NCBI RefSeq assembly: GCF_023700745.1
Contig: NZ_JAMPYG010000016.1
Span: 18,703-82,702, forward strand
DNA length: 64,000 nt
From: Rhodoferax sp.
GTDB lineage: Bacteria; Pseudomonadota; Gammaproteobacteria; Burkholderiales; Burkholderiaceae_C
Reading direction: 5' to 3'
In this document: piece by piece, positions 1 to 8,532 of the stretch
How positions within the stretch are numbered: position 1 is the first letter of the stretch
Layout of the letters: each line of letters opens with the position of its first letter
Made by a program: the position numbers and the translations under genes
Notes under the pieces: model-generated
The model's input: the letters and a program-made list of their open reading frames with translations, nothing else
What the model was told of the DNA's origin: nothing
Databases searched by the model: none

Positions 1-251
1 TCGTCATGGTCGCCGTACAACTGCGCGTTGGGAAAGACCTGCACGCCGATGCGAGAGCCACTGCGCTGCTCGACCAGCACCTTGAAGCGGTTGGCCGCCA
101 GGCCCTTGGGGGTTTCCTCGGCCACCACATGGGAGAAGCGCAGCGTGATCTCAGGCGTGCCGATGGCGCCGGCACGCCTGGACAAGACCGCAGTCCCGGC
201 CAGGGCGGCAAGCCAGGTTCGGCGACTGACAGCGGCAGACAAGGTGGGCAT
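1..251 (-). CDS. TRAP transporter substrate-binding protein DctP (partial, 3' part outside window)
   Basis: The first 83 codons of a DctP-family periplasmic binding protein read leftwards off the window edge. A short twin-arginine-like leader (SRRTWLAALAGTAVLS) precedes the mature start TPEITLRFSHVVAEETPKG, then a KVLVEQRSGSRIGVQVFP stretch and the family motif PNAQLYGD. These are typical of the first lobe of C4-dicarboxylate/organic-acid TRAP binding proteins. The ATG at 249-251 lies just outside the 3' end of the MscS gene, which is on the same strand upstream. The ligand cannot be told from this fragment. A DctS/DctR-like system lies about 5 kb away and might control it; this is inference only. 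Confidence 0.85.
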   Translation of the reverse strand, partial: MPTLSAAVSRRTWLAALAGTAVLSRRAGAIGTPEITLRFSHVVAEETPKGLAANRFKVLVEQRSGSRIGVQVFPNAQLYGDHD

Positions 252-259
252 GGCCGGGA

Positions 260-1321
260 TTATGCGGCGGCGACCGGGGTACTGTGCAAGTGCAGGGTTT
301 GGGTTGGAAAAGCAAATTCGATACCGTGCGCGGCAAAGCTGCGTACCAGTTGCAGGTTGATGGCTTGTTGCACGTTCATGTACACACCGTAATCGGGCAA
401 CAGCACATAAAAGACTGTTTCAAAATCAAGTGAAAACGCGCCCAGGCTCTTGAAGTGGGATCGGTCGAAGCGCGTATGGGTTTGGGTCCTGACGGCTTGC
501 TCGATCAACTTCGGGATCATTTCAAGTTTGTCGGCCGGTGTGCCGTAGGTGACGCCGACGGCAAACACGATACGGCGCTCCTGCATGCGCTTGTAGTTGC
601 GGATGCGGCTTTTCAACAGGTCGTTGTTGGACAAAATAATTTGTTCACCACCCAGGCTGCGGATGCGCGTGGTTTTCAGTCCGACATGCTCCACGGTGCC
701 CATCTCTTCGCCCAGAATGATGAAGTCGCCAATCACAAACGGCTTGTCAATGGCAATCGACAGCGAGGCAAACAGGTCGCCCAGGATGTTCTGCACCGCC
801 AAAGCGATGGCAATGCCGCCAATGCCCAGGCTGGCCACCAGCGCGGTGACATTGATGCCCAGATTGTCCATGATCATCAGCAGAACCAGCACCCAGATCA
901 CCACGCGCCCGAGGAATGACAGCAGCGACAGGGTCATGGCGCGCGCGCCCGCGTCATCTTGTTCGCCTTGCGAGAAATGGTGCCGCAGCCAGAAAATCAG
1001 GCCACGCGTGGCCCAGAAGCCTGCTTGAATGAGGATTGCCGCACCAAAGGCGCGGTTAACCAGCGTCTCCATGGCCGCGGGCAGGGTCAAGAAGTGGCTG
1101 CCCAAGTACAAGCCCATGGCGCTGGCGAGCAAGACGCGGGTCGCTGACAGCACCTCAATCAAGAAATCGTCAATGACCGTGTCGGTGTTTCTGGCAACCC
1201 GTTGCAGGTGGCGCAGCACCAGCTTGCGCAGCATGAACAGCAGCAGCATGAAGGCGGCCGCCGCCAGCAGCGCATAAGACCAATCCTGCAGGGCGTTGTG
1301 GGAGATAAGTTGTTGGAACAT
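260..1321 (-). CDS. MscS-family small-conductance mechanosensitive channel
   Basis: A 353-residue inner-membrane channel protein. Hydrophobic segments lie at about residues 13-32, 58-78, 90-112 and 128-150, followed by the MscS pore helix region (about 155-200) with the small-residue pattern LGIGGIAIALAVQNILGD and then the beta domain motif KPFVIGDFI. The soluble C-terminal domain follows without an added cyclic-nucleotide or Ca domain. MscS channels open on membrane tension and release solutes on osmotic downshock. Its neighbour, the ProXWV osmoprotectant importer on the same strand, makes an osmotic-stress context likely. The family assignment is secure; the conductance class is not known. 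Confidence 0.93.
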   Translation of the reverse strand: MFQQLISHNALQDWSYALLAAAAFMLLLFMLRKLVLRHLQRVARNTDTVIDDFLIEVLSATRVLLASAMGLYLGSHFLTLPAAMETLVNRAFGAAILIQAGFWATRGLIFWLRHHFSQGEQDDAGARAMTLSLLSFLGRVVIWVLVLLMIMDNLGINVTALVASLGIGGIAIALAVQNILGDLFASLSIAIDKPFVIGDFIILGEEMGTVEHVGLKTTRIRSLGGEQIILSNNDLLKSRIRNYKRMQERRIVFAVGVTYGTPADKLEMIPKLIEQAVRTQTHTRFDRSHFKSLGAFSLDFETVFYVLLPDYGVYMNVQQAINLQLVRSFAAHGIEFAFPTQTLHLHSTPVAAA

Positions 1322-1365
1322 GGGCGTTCAATTCCAAAGTGATATCAATCGAGGCTGGTCATGCC

Positions 1366-1818
1366 TTACCAGCCCCACAGCAGATGGCGTGCGATCCATC
1401 CCTTGAGTCCGCTTTCGCGCTGCACCTGAACCCAGCCTTTGCGCTGCTCCAGCTTGCGCAGCACTTCGCCGTAGTCAGCCTTGCCGAGAATACGGCTACG
1501 GGTACCGGGCGTACTGCGTACGTTGGCCACACGCGACTTGACAATGACATGGGGCGTTTTGTTGACCAGCGGACGGTAAACCCAGCCGGCATCGTTTTCG
1601 AAGTCGCGCACCTGGAGCCAGTTGCCATGACGGCCGGTGACTTCCAGCGGATAACCTTGGGTGAGTTCCCACCGTGTGGCGTGTCGCGTGCCCGCGCCAG
1701 CGCGCATATTGACCTCGGGTCGGGCCACGCTCACCATCTCCCTGGCTTGCAGCGCTGCGGCTGATGAAAAAAGCGTAAGCGCAATGAGTCCACGCGACCA
1801 TTTCTTCAAATTCAACAT
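1366..1818 (-). CDS. Secreted bacterial SH3-domain protein
   Basis: A 150-residue protein with a Sec signal peptide (LKKWSRGLIALTLFSSAAALQA, cleavage near residue 25) and two tandem SH3b-type repeats. The first is around VARPEVNMRAGAGTRHATRWELTQGYPL and the second around SRVANVRSTPGTRSRILGKADYGE; both end in a GWV/GWIARHL element. Such domains usually bind cell-wall peptides, so a periplasmic, murein-associated role is likely. No catalytic domain is attached. It sits between MscS and proV on the same strand with gaps of about 45-50 bases. The exact function is unknown. Confidence 0.82.
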   Translation of the reverse strand: MLNLKKWSRGLIALTLFSSAAALQAREMVSVARPEVNMRAGAGTRHATRWELTQGYPLEVTGRHGNWLQVRDFENDAGWVYRPLVNKTPHVIVKSRVANVRSTPGTRSRILGKADYGEVLRKLEQRKGWVQVQRESGLKGWIARHLLWGW

Positions 1819-1869
1819 GAGATTCCTTTACCTGTGTAGCTTTGAAAACAAGGGTGAAATGGCGGCGGC

Positions 1870-2949
1870 TCAGGTGACTTCTTCAACCTTGGGGGGAACC
1901 ATCCCGGAAATGATGTCGCCCATGCTGATGCTGCCCAGCAGCTTGCCGCGGCTGTTGGCCACGTTGGCCGCTTCCTTGCCCTCGGCGCTGAGTCGGCGGG
2001 CGACTTCCTCGATCACCAGACTGGCATCTACCGTTGGCCCTTCCACGGTCGTGCCGGGCGTCATCAGGGTGCGACAGCGAATGACGCGGCCGCGGTTCAC
2101 GTCCTTGGTGAAGCTGATGATGTAGTCGTCTGCCGGTTTGAGCACGATCTGCTGTCCGGTGCCTTGCTGAATCACTTCGCCGTCGCGCAGGATGGCAATG
2201 CGGTCACCCAGGCGCAGCGCTTCTTCGAGATCGTGGGTGATGAAGACAATGGTCTTGCCGAGCTCTTGTTGCAAGTCCAGCAGCACCGTTTGCATGTCGC
2301 TGCGGATCATCGGGTCAAGCGCAGAAAAGGCCTCGTCCATCAGCAAGATGGGCGCATCGTTGGCCAGGGCGCGGGCCAGGCCAACACGCTGCTGCATGCC
2401 GCCCGAGAGCTGGTTGGGGTAGCTGTCTTCATAACCCTTGAGGCCCACGCGCTCAATCCAGCGCGCGGCCGCCTCGCGACGCACCTTGTGTTTCACGTGC
2501 TGCACTTGCAGGCCGTATTCGGTGTTTTCCTGCACCGTCAGGTGCGGAAACAGGGCGAATTTCTGGAACACCATGGCGGTGCGTTCGCGCCTGAAGCGCA
2601 GCAACTCGCCGTGGCGCATGGCCATTACATTCTGATCTCCCGCCCATACCCCGCCTGAAGTAGGCTCAATCAGACGATTGATGTGCCGGATCAGGGTGCT
2701 TTTGCCCGAACCCGACAGGCCCATCACCACCTGGATGCCGCCACCGGGCATGTCGATGTTGATGTCGCGCAGGCCCAGCACATGGCCGTGCACGTCGCGC
2801 AACTCCTGCTTGCTCATGCCCTGTTGCACGGCCGCCAGGTGCTGCGCCGGGTTGGGGCCAAAGATCTTGTACAGATGCTTGATGGAAATGCCCACCGTCG
2901 CGCTGGGCGTGTCGGGGCTGGCTGTGGCTGCCATGAGGTCATCAACCAT
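1870..2949 (-). CDS. proV: Glycine betaine/proline ABC transporter ATP-binding protein ProV
   Basis: A 359-residue ATPase that powers osmoprotectant uptake. It shows Walker A (GLSGSGKST), the ABC signature LSGGMQQRVGLARALA, Walker B (ILLMDEAFSALDP) and the switch histidine in VFITHDLEEAL. A C-terminal region of about 90 residues has the CBS-like layout typical of ProV/OpuAA. The N-terminal VSIKHLYKIFG-type start and the insert before the core domain are also typical of ProV. The ATG at 2947-2949 has a strong GGAGG six bases upstream and overlaps the end of proW, so the two are translationally coupled. It is the last gene of proX-proW-proV. Confidence 0.95.
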   Translation of the reverse strand: MVDDLMAATASPDTPSATVGISIKHLYKIFGPNPAQHLAAVQQGMSKQELRDVHGHVLGLRDINIDMPGGGIQVVMGLSGSGKSTLIRHINRLIEPTSGGVWAGDQNVMAMRHGELLRFRRERTAMVFQKFALFPHLTVQENTEYGLQVQHVKHKVRREAAARWIERVGLKGYEDSYPNQLSGGMQQRVGLARALANDAPILLMDEAFSALDPMIRSDMQTVLLDLQQELGKTIVFITHDLEEALRLGDRIAILRDGEVIQQGTGQQIVLKPADDYIISFTKDVNRGRVIRCRTLMTPGTTVEGPTVDASLVIEEVARRLSAEGKEAANVANSRGKLLGSISMGDIISGMVPPKVEEVT

Positions 2950-3829
2950 GTACTACCTCCAGGTGTTTTTGCAGGCGTTTGCCGTAGGTTTGCGACACCC
3001 GGTCAAAAATGATCGCAATGCCGACAATCGCCAGGCCGTTGAGCATACCCATGGTGAAATACTGGTTGCCAATGGCCTTGAGCACGGGTTCGCCCAGGCC
3101 TTGCACGCCGATCATCGATGCAATCACCACCATTGCCAGCGACAGCATGATGGTCTGGTTGATGCCGGCCATGATGGTCGGCAGTGCCAGCGGCAATTGC
3201 ACCTTGAGCATTTTTTGCCAGATTGAGGCGCCAAAGGCATCCGCCGCTTCGAGCAAATCCACGTCCACCAGCCGGATGCCCAGGTTGGTAAAACGGATCA
3301 CCGGCGGAATGGCATACACCACCACTGCAATCATGCCGGCCACGCGGCCAATGCCGAGCAGCATCACCACCGGAATCAGGTAGACGAAACTGGGCATGGT
3401 TTGCATCACGTCGAGCACCGGGTTGACGCTTTTTTGCAGCCGGTCCCAGCGGCTCATGGCGATGCCAATGGGCAGTCCAAGCGCCAGTGCAACCACCGTG
3501 CAGACAAAGATCATCGAGATCGTCTTCATGGTGTTGACCCACATGCCAAAGTAGCCAATGGCCAGCAGCGTCAGCACGGTGCCCAGTGTGATTTTCCACG
3601 AGCGTGAGGCCAGCCAGGCAATCAGGGCAATGGCCCCCAGCACCAGCGTCCACGGTGACTCGGTCAGCAAGCGCTCCGAGAAGATGAGAAACTCGCGTAG
3701 CGGGTCAAACAGGCGTTCCAGCATTTCGCCATACTCGCGCGAAAAGGTCTTGAAACCGCCATCAATGAAGCGGCGCAAGGTACTGAGCTGCTCAGCACCC
3801 ATCGCGGGAAATTCAGCGAGCGAAGTCAT
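2942..3829 (-). CDS. proW: Glycine betaine/proline ABC transporter permease ProW
   Basis: An inner-membrane permease of about 295 residues with an N-terminal amphipathic extension and six to seven hydrophobic segments. The EAA loop reads EAADAFGASIWQKMLKVQLPLALPTIMAGINQ, which contacts ProV. The gene overlaps proX at its start and proV at its end. An ATG at 3827-3829 is chosen; a TTG three codons upstream (3836-3838) overlaps the proX stop and could be used instead. Neither has a convincing Shine-Dalgarno, which suggests coupling to proX translation. Confidence 0.94.
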   Translation of the reverse strand: MTSLAEFPAMGAEQLSTLRRFIDGGFKTFSREYGEMLERLFDPLREFLIFSERLLTESPWTLVLGAIALIAWLASRSWKITLGTVLTLLAIGYFGMWVNTMKTISMIFVCTVVALALGLPIGIAMSRWDRLQKSVNPVLDVMQTMPSFVYLIPVVMLLGIGRVAGMIAVVVYAIPPVIRFTNLGIRLVDVDLLEAADAFGASIWQKMLKVQLPLALPTIMAGINQTIMLSLAMVVIASMIGVQGLGEPVLKAIGNQYFTMGMLNGLAIVGIAIIFDRVSQTYGKRLQKHLEVVHG

Positions 3830-3834
3830 GCTGC

Positions 3835-4842
3835 TCAAAGACCGGTCTGGACTTTTGCGGCAACCTCAGGCGTGACCCAGGCCGTCCAGATGTCGGGGTT
3901 GTTTTTCAGGAAATATCTGGCACCGTCTTGCCCGTTGGCCTGGTTGTCGCTCATCCAGGCCAGCAATTTGTTGACGGTGTCGTTGCCCCAGCTGCGCGTT
4001 TCCAGGTAGCCGATGGCCGGACTGCCGGTTTTTTTGAAGCGGTCGGTGAGCACCGTGAACACCTCGGCTTTGGCCCAGTCGGTTTTGACCGGTTGGTCGC
4101 AATCGACTTTGGTGTTGCAGCCCTCAAAGCTGGCCTTGTCATGCGACACGCCTGCGTCAAGCTTGACCATGTCGTACTTGCCCAGGATTGAGGTGGGCGC
4201 CCAGTAGTAGCCCAGCCAGCCCTGTTTGCGCTCATTCGCTTTGGCAATCGAGCCGTCCAGTCCGGCAGCCGAGCCGGTATTGACCAGCACAAAGCCCTTG
4301 TTGGCGGCATCCCATGCCTTGAAAGCGGCACCTGTCGTCAATTGGCAGTTCCAGCCGGCCGGACAGTTGTGCACGCCGCCCTTGTCTTTGGCTTCTGGCG
4401 CCGGGAACAGTTCGGGGTGCTTCAGGGCGTCATCAATGGTCTTGATGTCAGGGTGGGCATCGGCCACGTGTTTGGGAATCCACCAGCCCTCCACGCCGCC
4501 ATCTTTCAGCGAGCGCGCCGCGTAATGCAGACGCCCTTCTTGCACGGCCGCATCGAGTGGCTGGCGCACCGCATTGATCCAGGCCTCGGGCGCCACATCG
4601 GGTCGGCCCTTTTCCATCATGGCGGTCAGGGTGGGCATGGTGTCACCGGGCACCAGTTCCACATCGCAACCGTAGCCGCGGCTCAGGATGAGCTTGTCAA
4701 TGTGCGCCAGCACTTCGGCGGACTGCCAGTTCATGTTGGCCACGGTGACGCGGCCGCACGATTGGGCTTGGGCGCCCGGGATGAGGGTCACCGCCGCAGC
4801 GGTACCCAGCAAGAGGGCGAAGAGGTTGGGGAGTTTTTTCAT
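3835..4842 (-). CDS. proX: Glycine betaine/proline-binding periplasmic protein ProX
   Basis: A 335-residue exported binding protein. The ATG at 4840-4842 has AGGAG upstream and opens a clean signal peptide (MKKLPNLFALLLGTAAAVTLIPGAQA). The mature protein carries the family hallmarks NMNWQSAEVLAHIDKLIL, VAPEAWIN, EGWWIPKHVADAHPDIKT and GYYWAPTSILGKYDMVKL. In this family, trp/tyr residues of this kind form the aromatic cage for quaternary ammonium groups; which residues do so here is not resolved. It is the first gene of the proXWV operon; the promoter region upstream holds two inverted repeats. A longer in-frame start at 4914 exists but would bury the signal peptide. Confidence 0.94.
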   Translation of the reverse strand: MKKLPNLFALLLGTAAAVTLIPGAQAQSCGRVTVANMNWQSAEVLAHIDKLILSRGYGCDVELVPGDTMPTLTAMMEKGRPDVAPEAWINAVRQPLDAAVQEGRLHYAARSLKDGGVEGWWIPKHVADAHPDIKTIDDALKHPELFPAPEAKDKGGVHNCPAGWNCQLTTGAAFKAWDAANKGFVLVNTGSAAGLDGSIAKANERKQGWLGYYWAPTSILGKYDMVKLDAGVSHDKASFEGCNTKVDCDQPVKTDWAKAEVFTVLTDRFKKTGSPAIGYLETRSWGNDTVNKLLAWMSDNQANGQDGARYFLKNNPDIWTAWVTPEVAAKVQTGL

Positions 4843-4949
4843 GACGGCTCCTGAAAACGGGTGAAAAATCAATACAAACACCGCTGCCGCGGCAGTCATG
4901 CCGTGATGTTTCAAACCATGGGGGCGGGATGTTTGTGCTTGAGAAAAGC

Positions 4950-4962
4950 AAGTAAATTACTT
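4950..4962. promoter_or_regulatory. Short palindrome upstream of proX
   Basis: AAGTAA-A-TTACTT is a perfect 6+6 palindrome in the AT-rich leader about 110 bases upstream of the proX start. It could be part of the proX promoter or an operator. No regulator is encoded next to it, so this is only a candidate. Confidence 0.3.
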
Positions 4963-5002
4963 TTGCACAAATGTATTTTAACGCCTGTTGATATTCAGGC
5001 AA

Positions 5003-5026
5003 GCATATCAAGCCGGGTTGATATGC
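5003..5026. promoter_or_regulatory. 9-bp inverted repeat upstream of proX (candidate operator or terminator)
   Basis: GCATATCAA and TTGATATGC form a perfect 9+9 inverted repeat with a 6-base spacer between the end of the 5070-5564 gene and proX. A related TTGATATT half-site lies just left of it at 4988-4995, inside a second small hairpin (GCCTG/CAGGC, 4983-5000). No T-tract follows on the minus strand, so an operator is somewhat more likely than a terminator. Confidence 0.4.
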
Positions 5027-5069
5027 ACCAACCGAGATGAAGGAGGTTTGGAGCTGTGTGTCGTCGGTC

Positions 5070-5564
5070 TTATCGTGTTGCGGCGGGCTCGTTTTTATCG
5101 GGTGTCAGGCGGTCTTCCAGTTCGCCGATGTAGGCGCTGAGCGAGTTGCCTGATTGTTCCACGCTGGTGCGCAAAGTGTTTTCCATGGTGTCGAGTCGGG
5201 CCATCAGCGCTTGCTGTGTCGCTTTATCCTGTGCATCGCGCTGCTTCATGCCGGCCTCCAAAAAGTTGCGCAGTTCGGTAAAGCGTGAGGCCTCGGCCTT
5301 GTCGGCAAGCTCGCGGTGGGTTTGCAACTCTTTGGCGTTGCGGCGCGATTCCATCAGCACATTGGACTGCAGGTAGAGCACGTAGATCAGGCAATACGCG
5401 ACCACAAATATCAGCAAACCCAGCATGATCAGCCCCAGCGGTGCCTGCCAGGTGGTGACGCCCAAGGACAAAGGCGTGTCGGCCAGAAAAACATGCCAGT
5501 TGAGCGCTGTAAAAGCGGCAATGAGCGTGATGAGCAAAAGCAAAAGTAAACTGCGGATACGCAT
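5070..5564 (-). CDS. Small inner-membrane protein with coiled-coil tail (LapA-like)
   Basis: A 164-residue protein. The ATG at 5562-5564 follows AGGAG. Two hydrophobic segments (about residues 4-22 and 40-62) form a membrane hairpin, followed by a charged, heptad-like helical region (SRRNAKELQTHRELADKAEASRF onward) that probably forms a cytoplasmic coiled coil. The layout resembles LapA/YciS-type (DUF1049) proteins, but the tail is longer than usual. It is divergent from the dctS-like kinase gene with about 85 bases between them. Function unknown. Confidence 0.7.
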   Translation of the reverse strand: MRIRSLLLLLLITLIAAFTALNWHVFLADTPLSLGVTTWQAPLGLIMLGLLIFVVAYCLIYVLYLQSNVLMESRRNAKELQTHRELADKAEASRFTELRNFLEAGMKQRDAQDKATQQALMARLDTMENTLRTSVEQSGNSLSAYIGELEDRLTPDKNEPAATR

Positions 5565-5649
5565 GGCGAGCTCCTGACGAGAGTTGTGACACAAGCCTGT
5601 TAGGGTACACCAAAGACTATCATGCGCCTCACGCACCTCCTGGTTATCC

Positions 5650-7686
5650 ATGACCCAATCCACTGCCATCCCCGCCGACCTCTCGTTTGACTTTGCCCTG
5701 TTGCAACAGTCAGCCGCGCGCACGGGCAGTCGCAACCGGCGTGCGCTCTGGTGGCTGCTGGGCTTGCTGGCCCTGTTGCTGGCTTCGGTGGCCACCTTGC
5801 TGCTCTACCTGAACAACTTTGAGGCTGAAGAAGCAACCCGCCGCCGTGCTGCCGAAGCCCAGTGGCTGGAGCAAAGCGTGCAATTTCATTTTCGGCGGCT
5901 GGAAGATGACCTGCTGGTGCTGTCGCGCCAGGCCGTGCAAATGAGCGCGGGGGTGGGAGACCCGTCGGCAGGTCGCGCGCTTGACCTGAAGGCCGGTTTG
6001 TTGTGGCGTGAACCCGGCGTGATTTTGTCCAGTGGCTGGATTGGGGCAGGTCAGTTGAATGACCCCCGCGTGGGCCCTGAACGCTGGCCCATGGACTGGG
6101 ATGCCCACCCCGATAACGCAGTGGCTTTGGCATTGATGCAAAGCACCAGCCAGGGCTTGCGCCGCGCGGCTTACGCCGGCTTGATGCTGCATGCGGATGG
6201 CAGCGCGACCGATGTGGTCTGGCTGGCTGTGCCCTTTTTTGACCGCGGCCAGTTCGCCGGCAATTATTTGGTGGCTGTGTCTTTGAAGCACGCGCTGACG
6301 GCGGTGGTGCCGGGCTGGTTCAAACAGGATCACCGTGTGCAATTGCTGACGGATGAATCCAGCACAGAAGCAGATCAAGATAGCGCTTACCGCGCGGGGC
6401 TTGACCTGCCCGGCACTGATTTGTTTGTGCAGGTGGCGCTGACCCAGGCACAACCCACCACGGTGCCGCGTATTTTCTTTTTGGTCGCCTTGTTGTTTTT
6501 GTCAGGCATGCTGGTGAGTCTGTATGCCCTGCGCCGTGACATTATCAAGCGCCAGCAGGTGCAGTCATTGTTGCAGGCCCAGGTCGCGCTGCGCACGGCC
6601 ATGGAAAACTCGGTCACCATTGGTCTGCGCGCCTGGGATCTGGGCGGAAATATCTTGTATGTGAACGATGCCTTTTGCCGCCTGGTTGGCTACAGCGCGG
6701 CCGAACTGATTGGCCACACCTTTCCGTTTCCGTACTGGCCTGCCGAGCAAATCGATGCCTTGCAGCGGGTGCACGACGACATCCTGGCGCAGGGCACCAG
6801 CGGTGAAGGGGTCGAGGTGCAGTTTCAGCACGCCGACGGCCACTTGATTGATGTGCTGATCCACGAAGCGCCGCTGAATACCGCTGCCGGTGAGCAAATT
6901 GGCTGGATGAGCTCGGTGCTTGACATCAGCGAGCGCAAACGCGCCCAGCGCATGGCAGCGCAGCAGCAGGAAAAACTGGAGGCCTCGGGCCGTCTGGTGG
7001 CGGTGGGTGAAGTGGCCTCCACCCTGGCGCACGAGCTGAATCAGCCGCTGGGCGCCTTGAGCAGCTTTGCCAATGGCCTGCTCAACCGGCTCAATGACGG
7101 CAACATCGACCTGGCCGAATTGTTGCCGGTGGTGGCGCGCATGGCCCGGCTGGCCGAGCGCGCCGGCGGCATCATCCAGCGTGTCAATGCGTTTGCGCGC
7201 AAGCGCGAGCTGTCGCCGCAGCGCCTGGACATGGTGGCATTTTTGCAGCGCGTGCTGGTGCTGTTTGACGATGACAGCGCCATTGTCCCTGCCTGGGCGC
7301 TGCCCGATCACCCGGTCTGGGTGGATGCTGACGAACTGCTGTTTGAACATTTGGTCAACAATCTGGTGGCCAACGCGCAAGACTGGGCACCCCATGGCGG
7401 CCAGCGTGCGCAAGTCTGGGTGGGGTTGCGGCTGGACCAGGGCATGGCCGTGCTGAGCGTGGCCGACACCGGCCCGGGGGTCAGCGAAGAGGCCCAGGCC
7501 ACCATCTTCAATGCCTTTGTCAGCCGCAAGGAGGGCGGCATGGGCATGGGGCTGGCCATTTGCCGCTCGATTGTGGAGGCTCACCACGGCAGCATCGAGG
7601 TCAGCCGCGACCCGCTGCTGGGCGGCGCCCGTTTTACTGTCAAGCTGCCGCTGGCCAAACCCCGTTCAAGGAAGGAGCTGCCATGA
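5650..7686 (+). CDS. DctS-like membrane sensor histidine kinase with PAS domain
   Basis: A 678-residue sensor. Transmembrane segments at about residues 34-52 and 278-298 flank a periplasmic domain of about 225 residues. A cytoplasmic PAS domain (about 310-430, with NILYVNDAFCRLVGYSAAELIG) is followed by a HisKA segment with the phospho-acceptor His461 in TLAHELNQPLG, an N-box (VNNLVANAQDW), G1 (VADTGPGVS) and G2 (GGMGMGLAICRSIVEAHHG). This architecture and the LuxR-type partner match the DctS/DctR and FixL/FixJ group, whose known members control dicarboxylate TRAP uptake. It overlaps the regulator gene by ATGA. The ligand is not predictable from sequence. Confidence 0.88.
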   Translation: MTQSTAIPADLSFDFALLQQSAARTGSRNRRALWWLLGLLALLLASVATLLLYLNNFEAEEATRRRAAEAQWLEQSVQFHFRRLEDDLLVLSRQAVQMSAGVGDPSAGRALDLKAGLLWREPGVILSSGWIGAGQLNDPRVGPERWPMDWDAHPDNAVALALMQSTSQGLRRAAYAGLMLHADGSATDVVWLAVPFFDRGQFAGNYLVAVSLKHALTAVVPGWFKQDHRVQLLTDESSTEADQDSAYRAGLDLPGTDLFVQVALTQAQPTTVPRIFFLVALLFLSGMLVSLYALRRDIIKRQQVQSLLQAQVALRTAMENSVTIGLRAWDLGGNILYVNDAFCRLVGYSAAELIGHTFPFPYWPAEQIDALQRVHDDILAQGTSGEGVEVQFQHADGHLIDVLIHEAPLNTAAGEQIGWMSSVLDISERKRAQRMAAQQQEKLEASGRLVAVGEVASTLAHELNQPLGALSSFANGLLNRLNDGNIDLAELLPVVARMARLAERAGGIIQRVNAFARKRELSPQRLDMVAFLQRVLVLFDDDSAIVPAWALPDHPVWVDADELLFEHLVNNLVANAQDWAPHGGQRAQVWVGLRLDQGMAVLSVADTGPGVSEEAQATIFNAFVSRKEGGMGMGLAICRSIVEAHHGSIEVSRDPLLGGARFTVKLPLAKPRSRKELP

Positions 7687-8306
7687 CCCGTCCCCGCGTG
7701 CACATCGTCGACGACGACCCCGACATCCGTGACGGCCTGGCCTGGCTGTTTGATTCACGCGGTTTTCAAAGCGCCACCTGGGATGGCGGCCTGGCCTTTC
7801 TGGAGGCCGCGCGTGCCTTGCAGGGCGACTGGGGGCAGGCGGTGGTGTTGCTCGACATGCGCATGGCGCCGCTGTCGGGCAGCGTGACCTTCGACCAGCT
7901 CAAAGCCTTGGGTTGCCCCTGGCCGGTGCTTTTTCTGACCGGTCATGGCGATGTCGGTACGGCAGTGGCGGCCGTCAAACAGGGTGCTTGGGATTTTCTG
8001 GAAAAGCCGTTCCAGGACAACGAACTGGTGGATCGTGTGCAGCAGGCGCTGGCGGCAGCCCATGCTGCGCAGCACGATGATTCAGAGACGCAGCGCTTGC
8101 GCCAGGCGCTGGCCAGCTTGAGTCCGCGCGAGCGCGAAGTGCTCGACGAACTCATTCGCGGCCATTACAACAAGAACATTGCCGACCACCTGGGCATCAC
8201 GCCGCGCACGGTGGAGTTTCACCGGGCCAACATTTTTGAAAAAATGGGAGTGGATTCAGCCGTTGAACTGGCGCACAAACTCGGGCGTTTGCAGCCGCTG
8301 GGCTGA
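7683..8306 (+). CDS. DctR/FixJ-type response regulator
   Basis: A 207-residue regulator. The receiver domain has the acidic pocket DDD at residues 10-12, the phospho-acceptor Asp58 in VVLLDMRM, the Thr in LTGHGD and the Lys in EKPF. A LuxR-type HTH follows (about 140-200: LSPREREVLDELIRGHYNKNIADHLGITPRTVEFHRANIFEKM). The start overlaps the kinase stop. Known relatives activate transport genes for dicarboxylates. The nearest candidate target here is the truncated dctP-type gene at the left edge; this is speculative. Confidence 0.9.
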   Translation: MTRPRVHIVDDDPDIRDGLAWLFDSRGFQSATWDGGLAFLEAARALQGDWGQAVVLLDMRMAPLSGSVTFDQLKALGCPWPVLFLTGHGDVGTAVAAVKQGAWDFLEKPFQDNELVDRVQQALAAAHAAQHDDSETQRLRQALASLSPREREVLDELIRGHYNKNIADHLGITPRTVEFHRANIFEKMGVDSAVELAHKLGRLQPLG

Positions 8307-8532
8307 ACCTTCGGGCGCCACGCCGCCTGTCTGCATGTGAGCCTGACGCCCTGGCTGACCGTGCCCCCGATGGTGGTAACCGGGACGTCATCAAACCCGG
8401 TTTACATACGAGCAGGAGGTGTTTTGAAAAAATCTCTGCCGAATTTTTTGCCGCGAATGCCAGGGAACACACACAGCACAACGGACTATCGTGCTTTTCA
8501 ATTGGTGCTATAAGTCGTGAAAACCGAGCACC

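Noticed and set aside
151..336. Short minus-strand frame across the dctP start and MscS end
   Set aside because: It is out of frame with both real proteins and has no motif; the DctP fragment explains the region.
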